Notes: generated by a model not told the origin, from the letters alone. DNA of 64,000 bases from Raineyella sp964528755 (GCA_964528755.1 CAZGWN010000002.1:1-64000); one strand, 5' to 3'; positions 23,854 to 35,275 are shown, numbered from the stretch's first letter. Translations and numbers: made by a program.

Positions 23854-25125
23854 ATGACCCACCAGCCCGTCGAGGATGCGATCGCCCGGACCCACCGCGC
23901 GGAGTGGGCCCGGGTGGTCGCCGCCCTCACCCGGCGCTTCGGCAGTCTTGATGTCGCCGAGGAGGCGGCGGCCGAGGCGTTCGCGACCGCCGTGGAGCGT
24001 TGGCGCCGTGACGGCGTGCCGGCGAACCCGGGTGGCTGGCTCACCACCACCGCGACCCGCAAGGCCATCGATCGGCTGCGCCGCGAGGCCCGGCGCGACC
24101 ACAAGCACCAGGAGGCACGGCTGGTGTTCGACGACGATCCTCCCGACCCACCGGTCGTCGGGGACGACCGGCTCCGGCTGGTCTTCACCTGCTGCCATCC
24201 GGCGCTGTCGCCGGAGGCCCGGATCGCGCTGACCCTGCGGATGGTCGGCGGACTGACCGTGCCCGAGATCGCCCGCGCGTTCCTGGTCGGGGAGGCGGCG
24301 ATGAGCCGCCGGATCACCCGCGCGAAGGCCAAGATCGCCGCCGCTCACATCCCCTACCGGGTTCCGGTCGCGGCAGACCTGCCGGTCCGGCTGGACAGCG
24401 TGCTCACCGTGCTCTACCTGATCTTCAACGAGGGCTACCTCGCCACCGGTGCCGGGACCGATCCCGTCCGCGCTGACCTCACCGCCGAGGCGATCCGGCT
24501 GACCCGACTGGTGCGGGAGGTCCTGACCGAGCCGGCGGGCGGGAACGGGGAGGTGACCGGGCTGCTCGCGCTGATGCTGTTGATCGAGGCGCGCCGCCCG
24601 GCCCGTCTCTCGGCCACCGGTGAACTTGTGACCCTCGGCGAGCAGGACCGGGGCGCCTGGGACGATGCCCTGATCGCGGAAGGTCACCGCCTCGTCCGCG
24701 AGCGCCTGGCGGCAGTGGCGGCCGGTGGCCCGGCGCCGGGTCGATTCCAGTTGCTCGCCGCGATCAACGCCGTGCACACCGCGGCCGGCGATGCGCGCGA
24801 CACCGACTGGTCGCAGGTCCTCGCCCTCTACGACCGATTGGTGCACGTGGATCCCTCACCGGTGGTGGCGCTGAACCGGGCGGTCGCCGTCGCCGAGGTG
24901 GACGGGCCCGAGGTCGCCCTCGCCCTGGTCGACCGGCTGACGCTGGAGGACTACCACGCCTTCCACGCCACGCGGGCCGAGCTGCTGCGTCGCCTGGGCC
25001 GGGGCGAGGAGGCCCGCCGGGCGTACGACCGGGCCATCGACCTCGCGGGGAACACCGCCGAGACGGCGCATCTCGTCCGTCGGCGTGGCCAGTTGGCGTC
25101 GCCCGGCGGACCGGTCGGCGGATGA
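23854..25125 (+). CDS. RNA polymerase sigma factor of the ECF42 group (with TPR-like C-terminal extension)
   Basis: 423 aa. σ2 region (HRAEWARVVAALTRRFGSLDVAEEAAAEAFATAVERW … GWLTTTATRKAIDRLRRE), σ4 region (LTLRMVGGLTVPEIARAFLVGEAAMSRRITRAKAKI) and a ~220-aa C-terminal extension: DLPVRLDSVLTVLYLIFNEGY, then helical repeats such as YDRLVHVDPSPVVALNRAVAVAE and AFHATRAELLRRLGRGEEA. No anti-sigma factor is adjacent; in ECF42 the extension itself is thought to control activity. It would redirect RNA polymerase to a small regulon including the YCII gene. Confidence 0.92.
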   Translation: MTHQPVEDAIARTHRAEWARVVAALTRRFGSLDVAEEAAAEAFATAVERWRRDGVPANPGGWLTTTATRKAIDRLRREARRDHKHQEARLVFDDDPPDPPVVGDDRLRLVFTCCHPALSPEARIALTLRMVGGLTVPEIARAFLVGEAAMSRRITRAKAKIAAAHIPYRVPVAADLPVRLDSVLTVLYLIFNEGYLATGAGTDPVRADLTAEAIRLTRLVREVLTEPAGGNGEVTGLLALMLLIEARRPARLSATGELVTLGEQDRGAWDDALIAEGHRLVRERLAAVAAGGPAPGRFQLLAAINAVHTAAGDARDTDWSQVLALYDRLVHVDPSPVVALNRAVAVAEVDGPEVALALVDRLTLEDYHAFHATRAELLRRLGRGEEARRAYDRAIDLAGNTAETAHLVRRRGQLASPGGPVGG

Positions 25126-25175
25126 GGGCCGGTTCGTCCTCGCGGGCCGCCTCCTGACGACGCCCATCGGCCTGC

Positions 25176-25298
25176 CTACCTGGTGATGTCGTACGCTGGG
25201 CCCACCAACACGTACCGGGCGGTGCCGCTGCCCACTCCGATGAGTCCGTTCGGCGTCCATCCGGCACGCATCTGCTTCGGGATCGTCGTACGCATCAT
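25176..25298 (-). CDS. Small ORF (40 aa) with strong ribosome site
   Basis: Antisense to the 281-bp gap between the sigma factor and the glycosidase. ATG 25298 is preceded at 9 bases by a perfect AGGAGG, and the frame (starting MMRTTIPKQMRAGW, then PNGLIGVGSGTARYVL) has mostly G/C third positions until TAG. There is no match to a family I know. A second ATG follows at once. Could be a genuine small protein or a chance frame. It ends 48 bp downstream of the sigma gene's stop, tail to tail. Confidence 0.4.
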   Translation of the reverse strand: MMRTTIPKQMRAGWTPNGLIGVGSGTARYVLVGPAYDITR

Positions 25299-25406
25299 GG
25301 TGACGATCCTCCTGGCGCTCCAGAGCCATCGGAAGGCCGGCCTGACCGCCGGGTCGCTTCGTTGAGCCTTACCCCACCGGATCCGGAACCCACGCGAAAG
25401 GACATC

Positions 25407-27059
25407 GTGACACGTCACCGCGAATTCACCGCCCTCGGTCGGCCGATTCTCTCCATCGGAGGTCAGGCCCGGAACTCCTCGGCCTTCACTCCCGATGATG
25501 CCGAGTACGCATGCCGGGCCGTCGACGCCCTCGGCGGGAACACGGTCGCGATGCCCGTGTCGTGGGAACTCTTCGAGCCCCGGGAGGGCGAGTTCGATCC
25601 CTCCCCCGTGCGGGATCTGATCGAGCGGGTCCGACGGTGGGGTTTGCACCTGGTCATCCTGTGGTTCGCCTCCTGGAAGAACGGGACGATGGAATACGCC
25701 CCGGCGTGGGTGAAGGAGGACCCGGCGAGATTCCCACGGGTGGAACTGCCCGACGGGGGACGGGCCTTCGTGCTCTCCCAGCACAGTGCCACCAACCGCG
25801 ACGCCGATGCGCGTGCCTTCGCGGCGTTGCTGGGCCTCGTCCGTGACCTCGATGCCGAGCACGGCACGGTGATCGCGGTCCAGGTGGAGAACGAGCCCGG
25901 GATCTTTGCTCCGGTGCGTCGTGACTTCGGACCGGACGGCACGCGCGACTTCACCTCGCCGGTCCCCGAACGGCTGATCGAGCGGGCCCGCACCTTCCCG
26001 GAGAGCCCCCTCGGCGCGGCCTGGACCGCCGCGGGGTCGGCCTTGCAGGGCAACTGGCCGGAGGTGTTCGGCGGCTACGGCGCGGAGGCCTGTTCGGCGT
26101 GGCACCTGGCGAACTACATCGACACGGTGGCCGCCGCGGGCAAGGAGGCGTACGACCTGCCCCTCACCGTGAACACCTGGGTCGGCATGGGGACCTGGGG
26201 TGTGGCGGGGCTCGACTACCCGAGCGGTGGGGCGGTGCCGACCACCGGCAGCCTCGACATCTGGCGGACCGCCGTCGAGCACATCGACATGATCTGCCCC
26301 GACATGTACGAACCGAATCTCGATGCGTACCGGGACAAGCTCGCCGCCTTCGGCGACGACCCCGGGCGCTGGCCGCTGTTCATCCCCGAGACGGGCAACG
26401 CCAACCCGAACGCGGCACTGATGTTCCACGCCGTCGGCGAGCGTGGCGCGATCGGCCAGCACGTGTTCGCGATCGAGGACCTGGTCGACGAGGACGGTGG
26501 GGTCCGCCCCGCGGGAGAGCCGTTCGCGCGGAGTTTCGGGATGATCCGCGACGTCGAGCCGCTGATCCGTCGCCACCGTGGCACCGGAGCCATGCACACC
26601 CTGGTGCAGACGCCGGGTACGCGGGTCGAACGCCTCTCGCTCGGGCCCTGGCGGTGTGTCGTGATCTTCGGCCAACCCGACTTCGCCTGGAACGCGATGG
26701 ACTTCCGCCACGGACGTGAGGTGGCGGAGGAGGCAGAAGCGCGCACCGACCTCGGCCAGGAGTGGGGCCGGGCGTTCATCTTCCAGGAGGGTGAGGACGA
26801 GTTCTGGTTCATCGGCCACCGGGCCCGGGTTCAGTTGCAGGCCGAGCTGTCCGACGACGGATCGGTGCCGTACGCCCTCCTCAGCGGGGAGCACCAGACC
26901 GCACAGACGCCGACCCTGTGCATCGAGGAGGGTCACTTCGAAGCCGAGCGATTCGTCCGTGACCGTCTGCGTACCGGCGACGAGGCCCGTCACGGCATCT
27001 GGCTGCTGGCAGACTGCCGGGTCGTGCACGTGGTGATGAGTTCGGCGGGCCGACGCTGA
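25407..27059 (+). CDS. GH35/GH42-like β-galactosidase (DUF5597-type C-terminus)
   Basis: 550 aa. TIM-barrel glycosidase: SIGGQARNSSAF at the start, GGNTVAMPVSWELFEPREGEFD, acid/base Glu in VQVENEPG (E163) and nucleophile Glu in LFIPETGN (E328). The C-terminal β-domain (about 420-550, DEFWFIGHRARVQL, EEGHFEAERFV) matches the DUF5597 type seen behind such catalytic domains. No signal peptide, so it probably acts on imported β-galactosides or oligosaccharides. The GTG at 25407 with GAAAGG upstream is preferred; an in-frame TTG at 25362 exists. No transporter nearby. Confidence 0.85.
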   Translation: MTRHREFTALGRPILSIGGQARNSSAFTPDDAEYACRAVDALGGNTVAMPVSWELFEPREGEFDPSPVRDLIERVRRWGLHLVILWFASWKNGTMEYAPAWVKEDPARFPRVELPDGGRAFVLSQHSATNRDADARAFAALLGLVRDLDAEHGTVIAVQVENEPGIFAPVRRDFGPDGTRDFTSPVPERLIERARTFPESPLGAAWTAAGSALQGNWPEVFGGYGAEACSAWHLANYIDTVAAAGKEAYDLPLTVNTWVGMGTWGVAGLDYPSGGAVPTTGSLDIWRTAVEHIDMICPDMYEPNLDAYRDKLAAFGDDPGRWPLFIPETGNANPNAALMFHAVGERGAIGQHVFAIEDLVDEDGGVRPAGEPFARSFGMIRDVEPLIRRHRGTGAMHTLVQTPGTRVERLSLGPWRCVVIFGQPDFAWNAMDFRHGREVAEEAEARTDLGQEWGRAFIFQEGEDEFWFIGHRARVQLQAELSDDGSVPYALLSGEHQTAQTPTLCIEEGHFEAERFVRDRLRTGDEARHGIWLLADCRVVHVVMSSAGRR

Positions 27060-27156
27060 CATCGGTCAGGATTCGAGAAGTCTCCGGGCCGGGTTCCGTG
27101 GAACCTGGACATACCGGCGGACATCGCCGGGCAGATCGGAGCGAAGGAGAACGACC

Positions 27157-27594
27157 ATGAGCGACACCACGACCGGATTCAGCCAGGTCGAGCGCGAGGC
27201 GATGCAGCAGCGGGCGGCCGAACTCCGCGCAGCGAAGGGGATCAAGGGCGCCGCGAAGAAGGCGAAGGATCTGGAGGCCTGCGTCGCGGCCATCGGCGCG
27301 CTGGAGGGGCTGGACCGGCGGATCGCCGAGCGGGTCCACGTCATCGTTGCCGAGGAGGCCCCGCAGTTGGATCCGAAGACCTGGTACGGATTCCCGACGT
27401 ACGCCAAGGACGGCAAGAACATCGTGTTCTATCAGCCGGCCTCGAAGTTCTCGACGCGCTACGGCACGGTGAGTTTCGACGAGAACGCCGCGCTCGACGA
27501 CGGTCCGATGTGGCCGGTGTCCTACGCCGTCGTCGAGTGGACCGACGCGGTCGAGCAGAAGGTGCGCGAGCTCATCCGCAGGGCGGCGGCCTAG
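27157..27594 (+). CDS. DUF1801/YdhG-like protein
   Basis: 145 aa. A ~30-residue charged N-terminus followed by the DUF1801 fold: ALDRRIAERVHVIVAEEAPQLDPKTWYGFPTYAKDGKNIVFYQPASKF and the tail MWPVSYAVVEWTDAVEQKVRELIRRA. Family function is not settled (some members were called iron chaperones by similarity to frataxin-like folds). AAGGAGAACGACC before the ATG is a good ribosome site. Confidence 0.85.
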   Translation: MSDTTTGFSQVEREAMQQRAAELRAAKGIKGAAKKAKDLEACVAAIGALEGLDRRIAERVHVIVAEEAPQLDPKTWYGFPTYAKDGKNIVFYQPASKFSTRYGTVSFDENAALDDGPMWPVSYAVVEWTDAVEQKVRELIRRAAA

Positions 27595-27618
27595 CACGCC
27601 CGGACTACCCTGGCGCGC

Positions 27619-30144
<2,526 letters not shown>

Positions 30145-30635
30145 GGGTCGGATCGGTCGGATCGGCGGGTACAGGCGTACGGGCGACCAGTTCCGCCGCC
30201 CGGGCGACGTCCGCCCGCTCGGCGCCGGCCATCACCCAGGCCACCAGCGGTCGGAGCACCCGGTCGGCGCCCGTCAGTCGAACGTGGCGCTCGGTCCGCA
30301 GCTCGCAGCGGTCCTCGCTGAGCGCGACCAGCGTACGGGTGCCGTATGCGTCGCTGCCGTCGATCGCGTGCCAGGCGAAGGATGCGCCGGGCCGGACATC
30401 GTGGAGCTCCACCCGGGTGACGACCGTTCGGCCCAGGATGCGCAACTCCTCGACCGCCCGGGCTCCGTCGTGGACCATTCCGGGCGGGGACTGATCCATC
30501 CGGCGTACGGCGCCGCGCCACTGCGGGTCGTACGTGTAGTCGCCGAGCACCCGCCACGCCGTCTCGGCGGAGGACTCGATCACGGCACTTGCCTTTGTCA
30601 CGACGGTGTTCATCGGTTCTCCTGGTTTCCTGTGA

Positions 30636-30641
30636 TACTGT
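30636..30641 (+). promoter_or_regulatory. -10 element of a probable leaderless MarR gene
   Basis: TACTGT (TAnnnT pattern) lies 6 bases before the MarR ATG at 30648, and there is no Shine-Dalgarno. This spacing is what leaderless actinobacterial genes show. A GTTTCC repeat (30625-30630 and 30640-30645) flanks it in the 34-bp divergent gap and could be the MarR site. Confidence 0.4.
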
Positions 30642-30647
30642 TTCCAG

Positions 30648-31193
30648 ATGAACTATACGGGAGGAAATCACTCGGGGGAAGGGGCTGATCCGTCTCCGGA
30701 TGCCACCGATGTCGCCGTCGCGCAGTGGCGGGCGCAACGACCGGATCTGGACTTCTCGGCGATGGGACCGTTGGCGAGGCTGGCCCGGCTGTCGATCTTC
30801 GGCGGACGGCTGGTCGACCGTGTCTTCGCCGAGAGTGGGCTGGACCGTACCGACTTCAACATCCTCGCGGGGCTGCGGCGGTCCGGCCCGCCGTTCCGGC
30901 TGACTCCGTCCGAGCTGGCCGACGCACTGCTGACCACGCGGGGGTCGATGACCAAGCGGATCGACCAGCTCGAGGGTCGCGGACTGGTCGAGCGGCTTCC
31001 TCACCCGGCCGACCGGCGCAGCCTGCTGGTCGGGCTGACCGGGACCGGCGTCGGCCTGATCGACGACCTGGTCGAGCGCCACGTGGCCAACGAGACCCGG
31101 CTGCTGTCGGTCCTCGGCGATGACGAGGTCGCCTGTCTGGACCGCGTACTGCGCACCTTGCTGGCGGCCGTCGGGGACGGGGCAGGGGTCTGA
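30648..31193 (+). CDS. MarR-family transcriptional regulator
   Basis: 181 aa. Winged helix: VDRVFAESGLDRTDFNILAGLRRSGPPFRLTPSELADALLTTRGSMTKRIDQLEGRGLVERLPHPADRRSLLVGLT, with the family-specific DRRS wing. The N-terminal ~30 residues are low complexity. Divergent from the SRPBCC gene. Probably autoregulated through the 34-bp intergenic region; inducer unknown. Confidence 0.88.
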   Translation: MNYTGGNHSGEGADPSPDATDVAVAQWRAQRPDLDFSAMGPLARLARLSIFGGRLVDRVFAESGLDRTDFNILAGLRRSGPPFRLTPSELADALLTTRGSMTKRIDQLEGRGLVERLPHPADRRSLLVGLTGTGVGLIDDLVERHVANETRLLSVLGDDEVACLDRVLRTLLAAVGDGAGV

Positions 31194-31207
31194 CCGGCGA
31201 CCCGGAT

Positions 31208-31996
31208 CTACGGGGTGCGGGCGTGTGCGGGCCGCGTGAGGATCTCGGCGCCGTCGGCCGTTACCGCGATCGTGTGCTCGGTGTGGGCGGTCCGGCACCC
31301 GGTCGCGCTGCGCAGCGTCCACCCGTCGGTCTCGTCGGGGATCAGGGTGGCCGTGTCGGCCATCACCCACGGCTCGATCGCCAGGAGCATCCCGGCCCGC
31401 AACCGGTACCCGCGCCCGGCGCGTCCGGCGTTGGGGATGGACGGCTCCTGGTGCATGGTCGATCCGATGCCGTGGCCGCCGAACTGCGTGTTGACCGGGT
31501 ATCCCGCGCCGGCCAGGACCGTGCCGATGGTGTGGGAGATGTCGCCGAGATGGACCCCGGCGCGGGCGACGCCGATCGCCGCGGTCAGCGCACGTTCGGT
31601 CGCGTCGATCATCGCGAGGTCCGCGGGATCGCGGGATTCGCCCACGACGAAGCTGATCGCCGCGTCCGAGGCGATGCCGTCGAGGATGACGGCCAGGTCC
31701 AGCGACAGCAGATCGCCGTCGGCGAGCGTGTAGTCGTGGGGCATGCCGTGCAGGACGGCGTCGTTGACCGAGGTGCAGATGTAGTGACCGAACGGTCCCC
31801 GGCCGAACGACGGCGCGTAGTCGATGTAGCAGGAGGTCGCCCCGGCGTCTCGGATCATCTCCCCGGTCCATGCGTCGATGTCGAGGAGGTTCGTGCCGAC
31901 CTCCGCCCGATCCCGCAAGGTGGCCAGGATCGTCCCTACGAGCGTGCCGGTGTGCCGGGCCCGGGCCAGGTCCGTGGAGTTCAGAACTTCGATCAT
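31208..31996 (-). CDS. map: Type I methionine aminopeptidase
   Basis: 262 aa pita-bread metallopeptidase (M24A). Metal ligands: two Asp in LLSLDLAVILDGIASDAAISF, His in GGHGIGSTMHQEPSI, Glu in GMLLAIEPWV and Glu in HTEHTIAV. It removes the initiator Met from nascent proteins; being in a TetR-led operon with a quinone reductase, it is probably a second, accessory isozyme rather than the housekeeping copy. The final ~10 residues are short compared with actinobacterial MetAPs that carry N-terminal zinc-finger tails; none is present here. Confidence 0.9.
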   Translation of the reverse strand: MIEVLNSTDLARARHTGTLVGTILATLRDRAEVGTNLLDIDAWTGEMIRDAGATSCYIDYAPSFGRGPFGHYICTSVNDAVLHGMPHDYTLADGDLLSLDLAVILDGIASDAAISFVVGESRDPADLAMIDATERALTAAIGVARAGVHLGDISHTIGTVLAGAGYPVNTQFGGHGIGSTMHQEPSIPNAGRAGRGYRLRAGMLLAIEPWVMADTATLIPDETDGWTLRSATGCRTAHTEHTIAVTADGAEILTRPAHARTP

Positions 31997-32035
31997 GGTG
32001 GCTCTTCCGCGCGGCCGACTGTTGTCCCCGCCACC

Positions 32036-32854
32036 CTAGTCCGGGATCGGCGTGGCAGGGGTCGGCGCCAGATGGATCCCCAGGTCGGTACGGCCGGGCA
32101 ACAGGTCGGCCCGCAGGGCCCGGGTGCCGCGGTAGTCGCCGTTGCTGAGCCGGCGGAAGGGCCGGGGCGGCTCGGCGTCGATGGCGCGCAGCCGGGTGCG
32201 CAGCCGCTCGACCTCCCGCGCCACGTCCTCGGTGCCGAGCGCGTCGGCATCGGTGATGACATGAAGCCGCAACGGTTCGATGCCGACATACCACAGGGTT
32301 CCGTGCGCGAGCGGGAAGAGCAACGAGTCGATGTCGCCGCTGACGCCGCGCGGGCCGATCGACCGGGCGTCCTCGCCGGCGCTGACCACGATGAGTGCCC
32401 GTCGTCCGCTCAGGCCGCCGTCCCCGTACCGGCGCGGCAGGCCGGTGCCGGGATCGGTGTCGCCGTAGGCGAATCCCTGGGTGAGGACCCGGTCGATCCA
32501 GCCCTTCAGGATGGCCGGCGGCCCGTACCACCACAGCGGGAACTGCACCACCAACAACTCGGCCGCGGCGACCTTGGCCTGCTCGCGCCGGACCTCGGCG
32601 GGAAGGTCGCCGCGGGCGTATGCTTCGCCGCCCAGCTCGACCAGACTGCCCGGGGTGTGGGCGGATCTGCCGAGGTCGCGCTCGCTCAGCGCAGGATCGA
32701 AGGCGTCGGCGTACAGGTCGGAGGTGATGACGTCGTAGCGTTCGGCGAGGGCTTCGGTGCCGGCCCGGAAGAGCCGGTCGTTGAACGAGCCGCGGCGCGG
32801 ATGGGCGTACAGCCACAGTGCGGTTCGCGGCGTAGGTGGATGCGAAATGGTCAT
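32036..32854 (-). CDS. NAD(P)H dehydrogenase (quinone), flavodoxin-like fold
   Basis: 272 aa. Flavodoxin_2 family: FMN/FAD-phosphate loop YAHPRRGSFNDRLF, YDVITSDLYADAFDP, VVQFPLWWYGPPAILKGWIDRVL, FAYGDTDPGTG and GALIVVSAGE-like loop RALIVVSAGED. It would reduce quinones by two electrons, detoxifying them. ATGA overlap with the upstream TetR gene (32851-32854) and 39 bp before the methionine aminopeptidase: a three-gene minus-strand operon. Confidence 0.9.
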   Translation of the reverse strand: MTISHPPTPRTALWLYAHPRRGSFNDRLFRAGTEALAERYDVITSDLYADAFDPALSERDLGRSAHTPGSLVELGGEAYARGDLPAEVRREQAKVAAAELLVVQFPLWWYGPPAILKGWIDRVLTQGFAYGDTDPGTGLPRRYGDGGLSGRRALIVVSAGEDARSIGPRGVSGDIDSLLFPLAHGTLWYVGIEPLRLHVITDADALGTEDVAREVERLRTRLRAIDAEPPRPFRRLSNGDYRGTRALRADLLPGRTDLGIHLAPTPATPIPD

Positions 32855-33474
32855 GAAGGTGTCCTCCGGTTCGTCTCGGCGGAATCGTTCGGGCCCGTCA
32901 AGGCGGTAATGACGCGGGCGAGTGCGGATCGGGCCTCCGCGGCGCCGATCCGGCCGGCGATCGCGTCGCGGGCGAGCGCGTCACCGGCGCCGACCACCGC
33001 TCGCAGGCCGGCCGCGTCGAGGGATCGGCAGTGCGGCTCCAGGGCACGCCGGCACCGGTCGAGGTAGGCATCCTCGGCCTCCCGACGCAGCCGCTCCAAG
33101 GCCGGGGACGCGGCGAGCGCGGCGACGACGTCGGCCAACTCTCGGCCCTCGGCCAGGCAGCAGTCGATGTACGCCCCCGCAACCACGCCGATCACGGCGT
33201 GCAGGTCCGGTTCGGCGTCGCGCACCGCGGCGGCGAGGGAGGCCTGTTGGCGGGCGGCGAACTCCCGGTACAGCTCGGTGAGGACCCCGTTCCGGTCGCC
33301 GAAATGGTCGTAGACGACCGGCTTGCTCACCCCGGCGCCGGCGGCCAGCCGCGCGAGGGTCAGCCGGTCCGTCCCCTCCGTCCGGATCACCCCACGCGCC
33401 ACGTCCAGCAACTGCGCATGGCGATCCTCCCGCGACAGTCGCGGGCGCGCCGGCCCGGTTCCTCGGTCGGTCAT
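32851..33474 (-). CDS. TetR-family repressor (first gene of quinone-reductase operon)
   Basis: 207 aa. HTH: DRHAQLLDVARGVIRTEGTDRLTLARLAAGAGVSKPVVYDHFGDRNGVLTELYREF; all-α ligand domain follows. GAGGAGGG precedes ATG 33474. It leads its own operon, with a perfect dyad in the divergent gap, so it most likely represses itself and the quinone reductase. Confidence 0.9.
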   Translation of the reverse strand: MTDRGTGPARPRLSREDRHAQLLDVARGVIRTEGTDRLTLARLAAGAGVSKPVVYDHFGDRNGVLTELYREFAARQQASLAAAVRDAEPDLHAVIGVVAGAYIDCCLAEGRELADVVAALAASPALERLRREAEDAYLDRCRRALEPHCRSLDAAGLRAVVGAGDALARDAIAGRIGAAEARSALARVITALTGPNDSAETNRRTPS

Positions 33475-33508
33475 GTCCCTCCTCGGTCAACTAGTTACGA
33501 ATGGTAGG

Positions 33509-33521
33509 CTACTATTAGTAG
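33509..33521. promoter_or_regulatory. TetR operator candidate
   Basis: CTACTATTAGTAG, two perfect 6-base arms around one base, in the only AT-rich patch of the 91-bp gap between the divergent TetR (33474) and MerR (33566) genes. Neighbouring GGTAGG/GGTTAG bases could extend the site. It could control both directions. Confidence 0.5.
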
Positions 33522-33565
33522 GTTAGCTGTGATGCGCGAGAGCGACAAGTGAGGGAGGAATCGAG

Positions 33566-34318
33566 ATGGCGTGGAGCACCCGGGAACTCGCCGAACTGGC
33601 CGGGACGACGGTCAACACGATTCGGCACTATCACCGGCTCGGTCTGCTGCCCGAGCCCGAGCGGCGCTGGAACGGATACAAGCAGTATGGCGTGGCCGAG
33701 CTGGTCCGACTGTTGCGATTGCGGCGGCTGGTCGATCTGGGGGTGCCGCTTGCCCAGGTCGACGACGTGCAGGCCGGCGGAGAGTCCACCCCTGATCTGC
33801 TGCGCGCCGTCGACGCGGATCTCGGCAGGCGGATCGAACGGCTGCAGCAGGCCCGGGCCGACGTCGCCGCCGTCCTCCGGGAGGGTGCGCCGGCCGACAC
33901 GGCGGCCGGTTTCGAGCCGGTCGCCGCGCGGCTGTCCGACGCCGACAACTCGATCCTGCACATCTACACGCAGCTGTTCGACGAGCACGCCCTCGCCGAC
34001 GTACGGACGATGGTGGAGGCCGACACCGACGGCGTCGGGGCCGAGATCGACGCGCTGCCGGCCGACGCCGACGAGTCGACCCGGCAGCGGCTGGCCGAGC
34101 GGCTGGCGCCTGTCCTGGCCAAGGATCTGGCCGACTACCCCTGGCTGACCGACCCGACACCGCGGCTGTCGACCAGTGAACAGGCCGCCCGGGAGATCTT
34201 CGTCGACGCCGTCCTCGAGTTCTACAACCCCGCCCAACTCGACGTCCTGTACCGGGCCAGTGTGTCCGCGCGCGAGCTCGTGGCGGGCCCGCGGGAGACC
34301 GCCGACGACCACGCGTGA
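33566..34318 (+). CDS. MerR-family regulator with long C-terminal domain
   Basis: 250 aa. MerR winged helix TRELAELAGTTVNTIRHYHRLGLLPEPERRWNGYKQYGVAELVRLLRLRRLVDLGVPLAQV, then a coiled coil (about 85-115) and a ~130-aa α-helical domain (AQLFDEHALADVRTMVE-like, DSTRQRLAERLAPVLAKDLADYPWLTD) of unknown ligand. Good ribosome site GGGAGGAA. Downstream at 100 bp is a small multidrug-export-type membrane protein, a possible target. Confidence 0.87.
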   Translation: MAWSTRELAELAGTTVNTIRHYHRLGLLPEPERRWNGYKQYGVAELVRLLRLRRLVDLGVPLAQVDDVQAGGESTPDLLRAVDADLGRRIERLQQARADVAAVLREGAPADTAAGFEPVAARLSDADNSILHIYTQLFDEHALADVRTMVEADTDGVGAEIDALPADADESTRQRLAERLAPVLAKDLADYPWLTDPTPRLSTSEQAAREIFVDAVLEFYNPAQLDVLYRASVSARELVAGPRETADDHA

Positions 34319-34418
34319 GGGGCTCGCGAACGGGGGTTTGACCCTGTTCCGGGAACACGGTGTCTCCTGGGTGCCCGGGCGGGAGATCCCGTCCGCCTAC
34401 CCGAACAAGGACCTCATC

Positions 34419-35003
34419 ATGAACCCTGTCGAAAACCTCGTCCGCACCTTCCAGGAACTCGTCACCCACGTCCCCGAGTTCCTCCAGCCGCTCATCGTGG
34501 CGCTCGCCGGCGCCGTCCCCTTCATCGAGGGTGAGGGCGCTTCCGGCATCGGCATCGTCGGCGGCCTCCACCCGCTGGTCGCCCTGGCCTCGGCGGTGCT
34601 CGGCAACTTCCTTGCCGTGTTCGCCGTGGTGGTCCTCGGTGATCAGGCCCGTACGGGCGTCCGTCAGCTGCGTGCCCCGCAGCCCGAACCGGTGGCCGTC
34701 GGTGCCTCGGGCGCGGAGACGCCTGCGGCCGAATCGCCCGGAACGAGGTCGGAAACCGAGCCCGACGTCGAGGAGTCGAAGGGCCGCCGACGTGTCCGGC
34801 GGTGGCTCGCCCGCTTCGGCGTGCCCGGCGCGAGCATCCTCGGACCGCTGGCGATCCCCACCCACCTCACGGCCGCCGTGCTGGTCGCCTCCGGCGCCTC
34901 GCGCAGCCGGGTGCTCCTCTGGCAGGCAGTCGCGATGGTGTTGTGGGCGGGCCTGACCACCGTGCTGGCGTGGATCACCGTCAACGCCGTCATCCTCGCC
35001 TGA
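34419..35003 (+). CDS. Small multidrug export-type membrane protein (PF06695-like)
   Basis: 194 aa. Hydrophobic helices around 20-40 (FLQPLIVALAGAVPFIEGEGAS), 46-72, 135-160 and 168-192, split by a charged Glu/Pro-rich loop (about 80-125). The first half shows the E-containing re-entrant-like segment PFIEGEGASGIGIVGGLHPLVALASAVLGN and the second the GxxGPLAIPTHLTAAVLVASGASR segment expected for this putative small exporter family. Function is not established experimentally in most members. It follows the MerR regulator. Confidence 0.65.
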   Translation: MNPVENLVRTFQELVTHVPEFLQPLIVALAGAVPFIEGEGASGIGIVGGLHPLVALASAVLGNFLAVFAVVVLGDQARTGVRQLRAPQPEPVAVGASGAETPAAESPGTRSETEPDVEESKGRRRVRRWLARFGVPGASILGPLAIPTHLTAAVLVASGASRSRVLLWQAVAMVLWAGLTTVLAWITVNAVILA

Positions 35004-35158
35004 ACGCCGCGGGGCCCCGTGGCGCGTCCCGGGCCTACAGACCCCACAGCAGGTTTCAAAGCCCACGTGTCGACCTGTGGTGGATGAAACCGGCTGTGGT
35101 GTCTTGCCATCCGGCGGCTGTGACGTCCTGGTGACCGGTTCCGGACGGTCGGCCACAG

Positions 35159-35179
35159 GCGTGTCGTCACACGACACGC
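35159..35179. promoter_or_regulatory. 21-base palindrome upstream of ketopantoate-reductase-like gene
   Basis: GCGTGTCGT and ACGACACGC, perfect 9-base arms around CAC, in the 272-bp gap before 35276. The rest of the gap shows GTTTCA…TGAAAC arms near 35053-35090 that may form a weak terminator for the upstream exporter; no ORF or RNA gene seen. Could be a repressor site or part of a terminator; there is no T run. Confidence 0.35.
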
Positions 35180-35275
35180 GCCGTGGCTCGGACCACGCAC
35201 CGTACGGACATCCGGGCGCCCTACGATGCGGAGCACCGGCCGGCGGACAGTCGGCCCTGAGGGAGAGGAGACACG

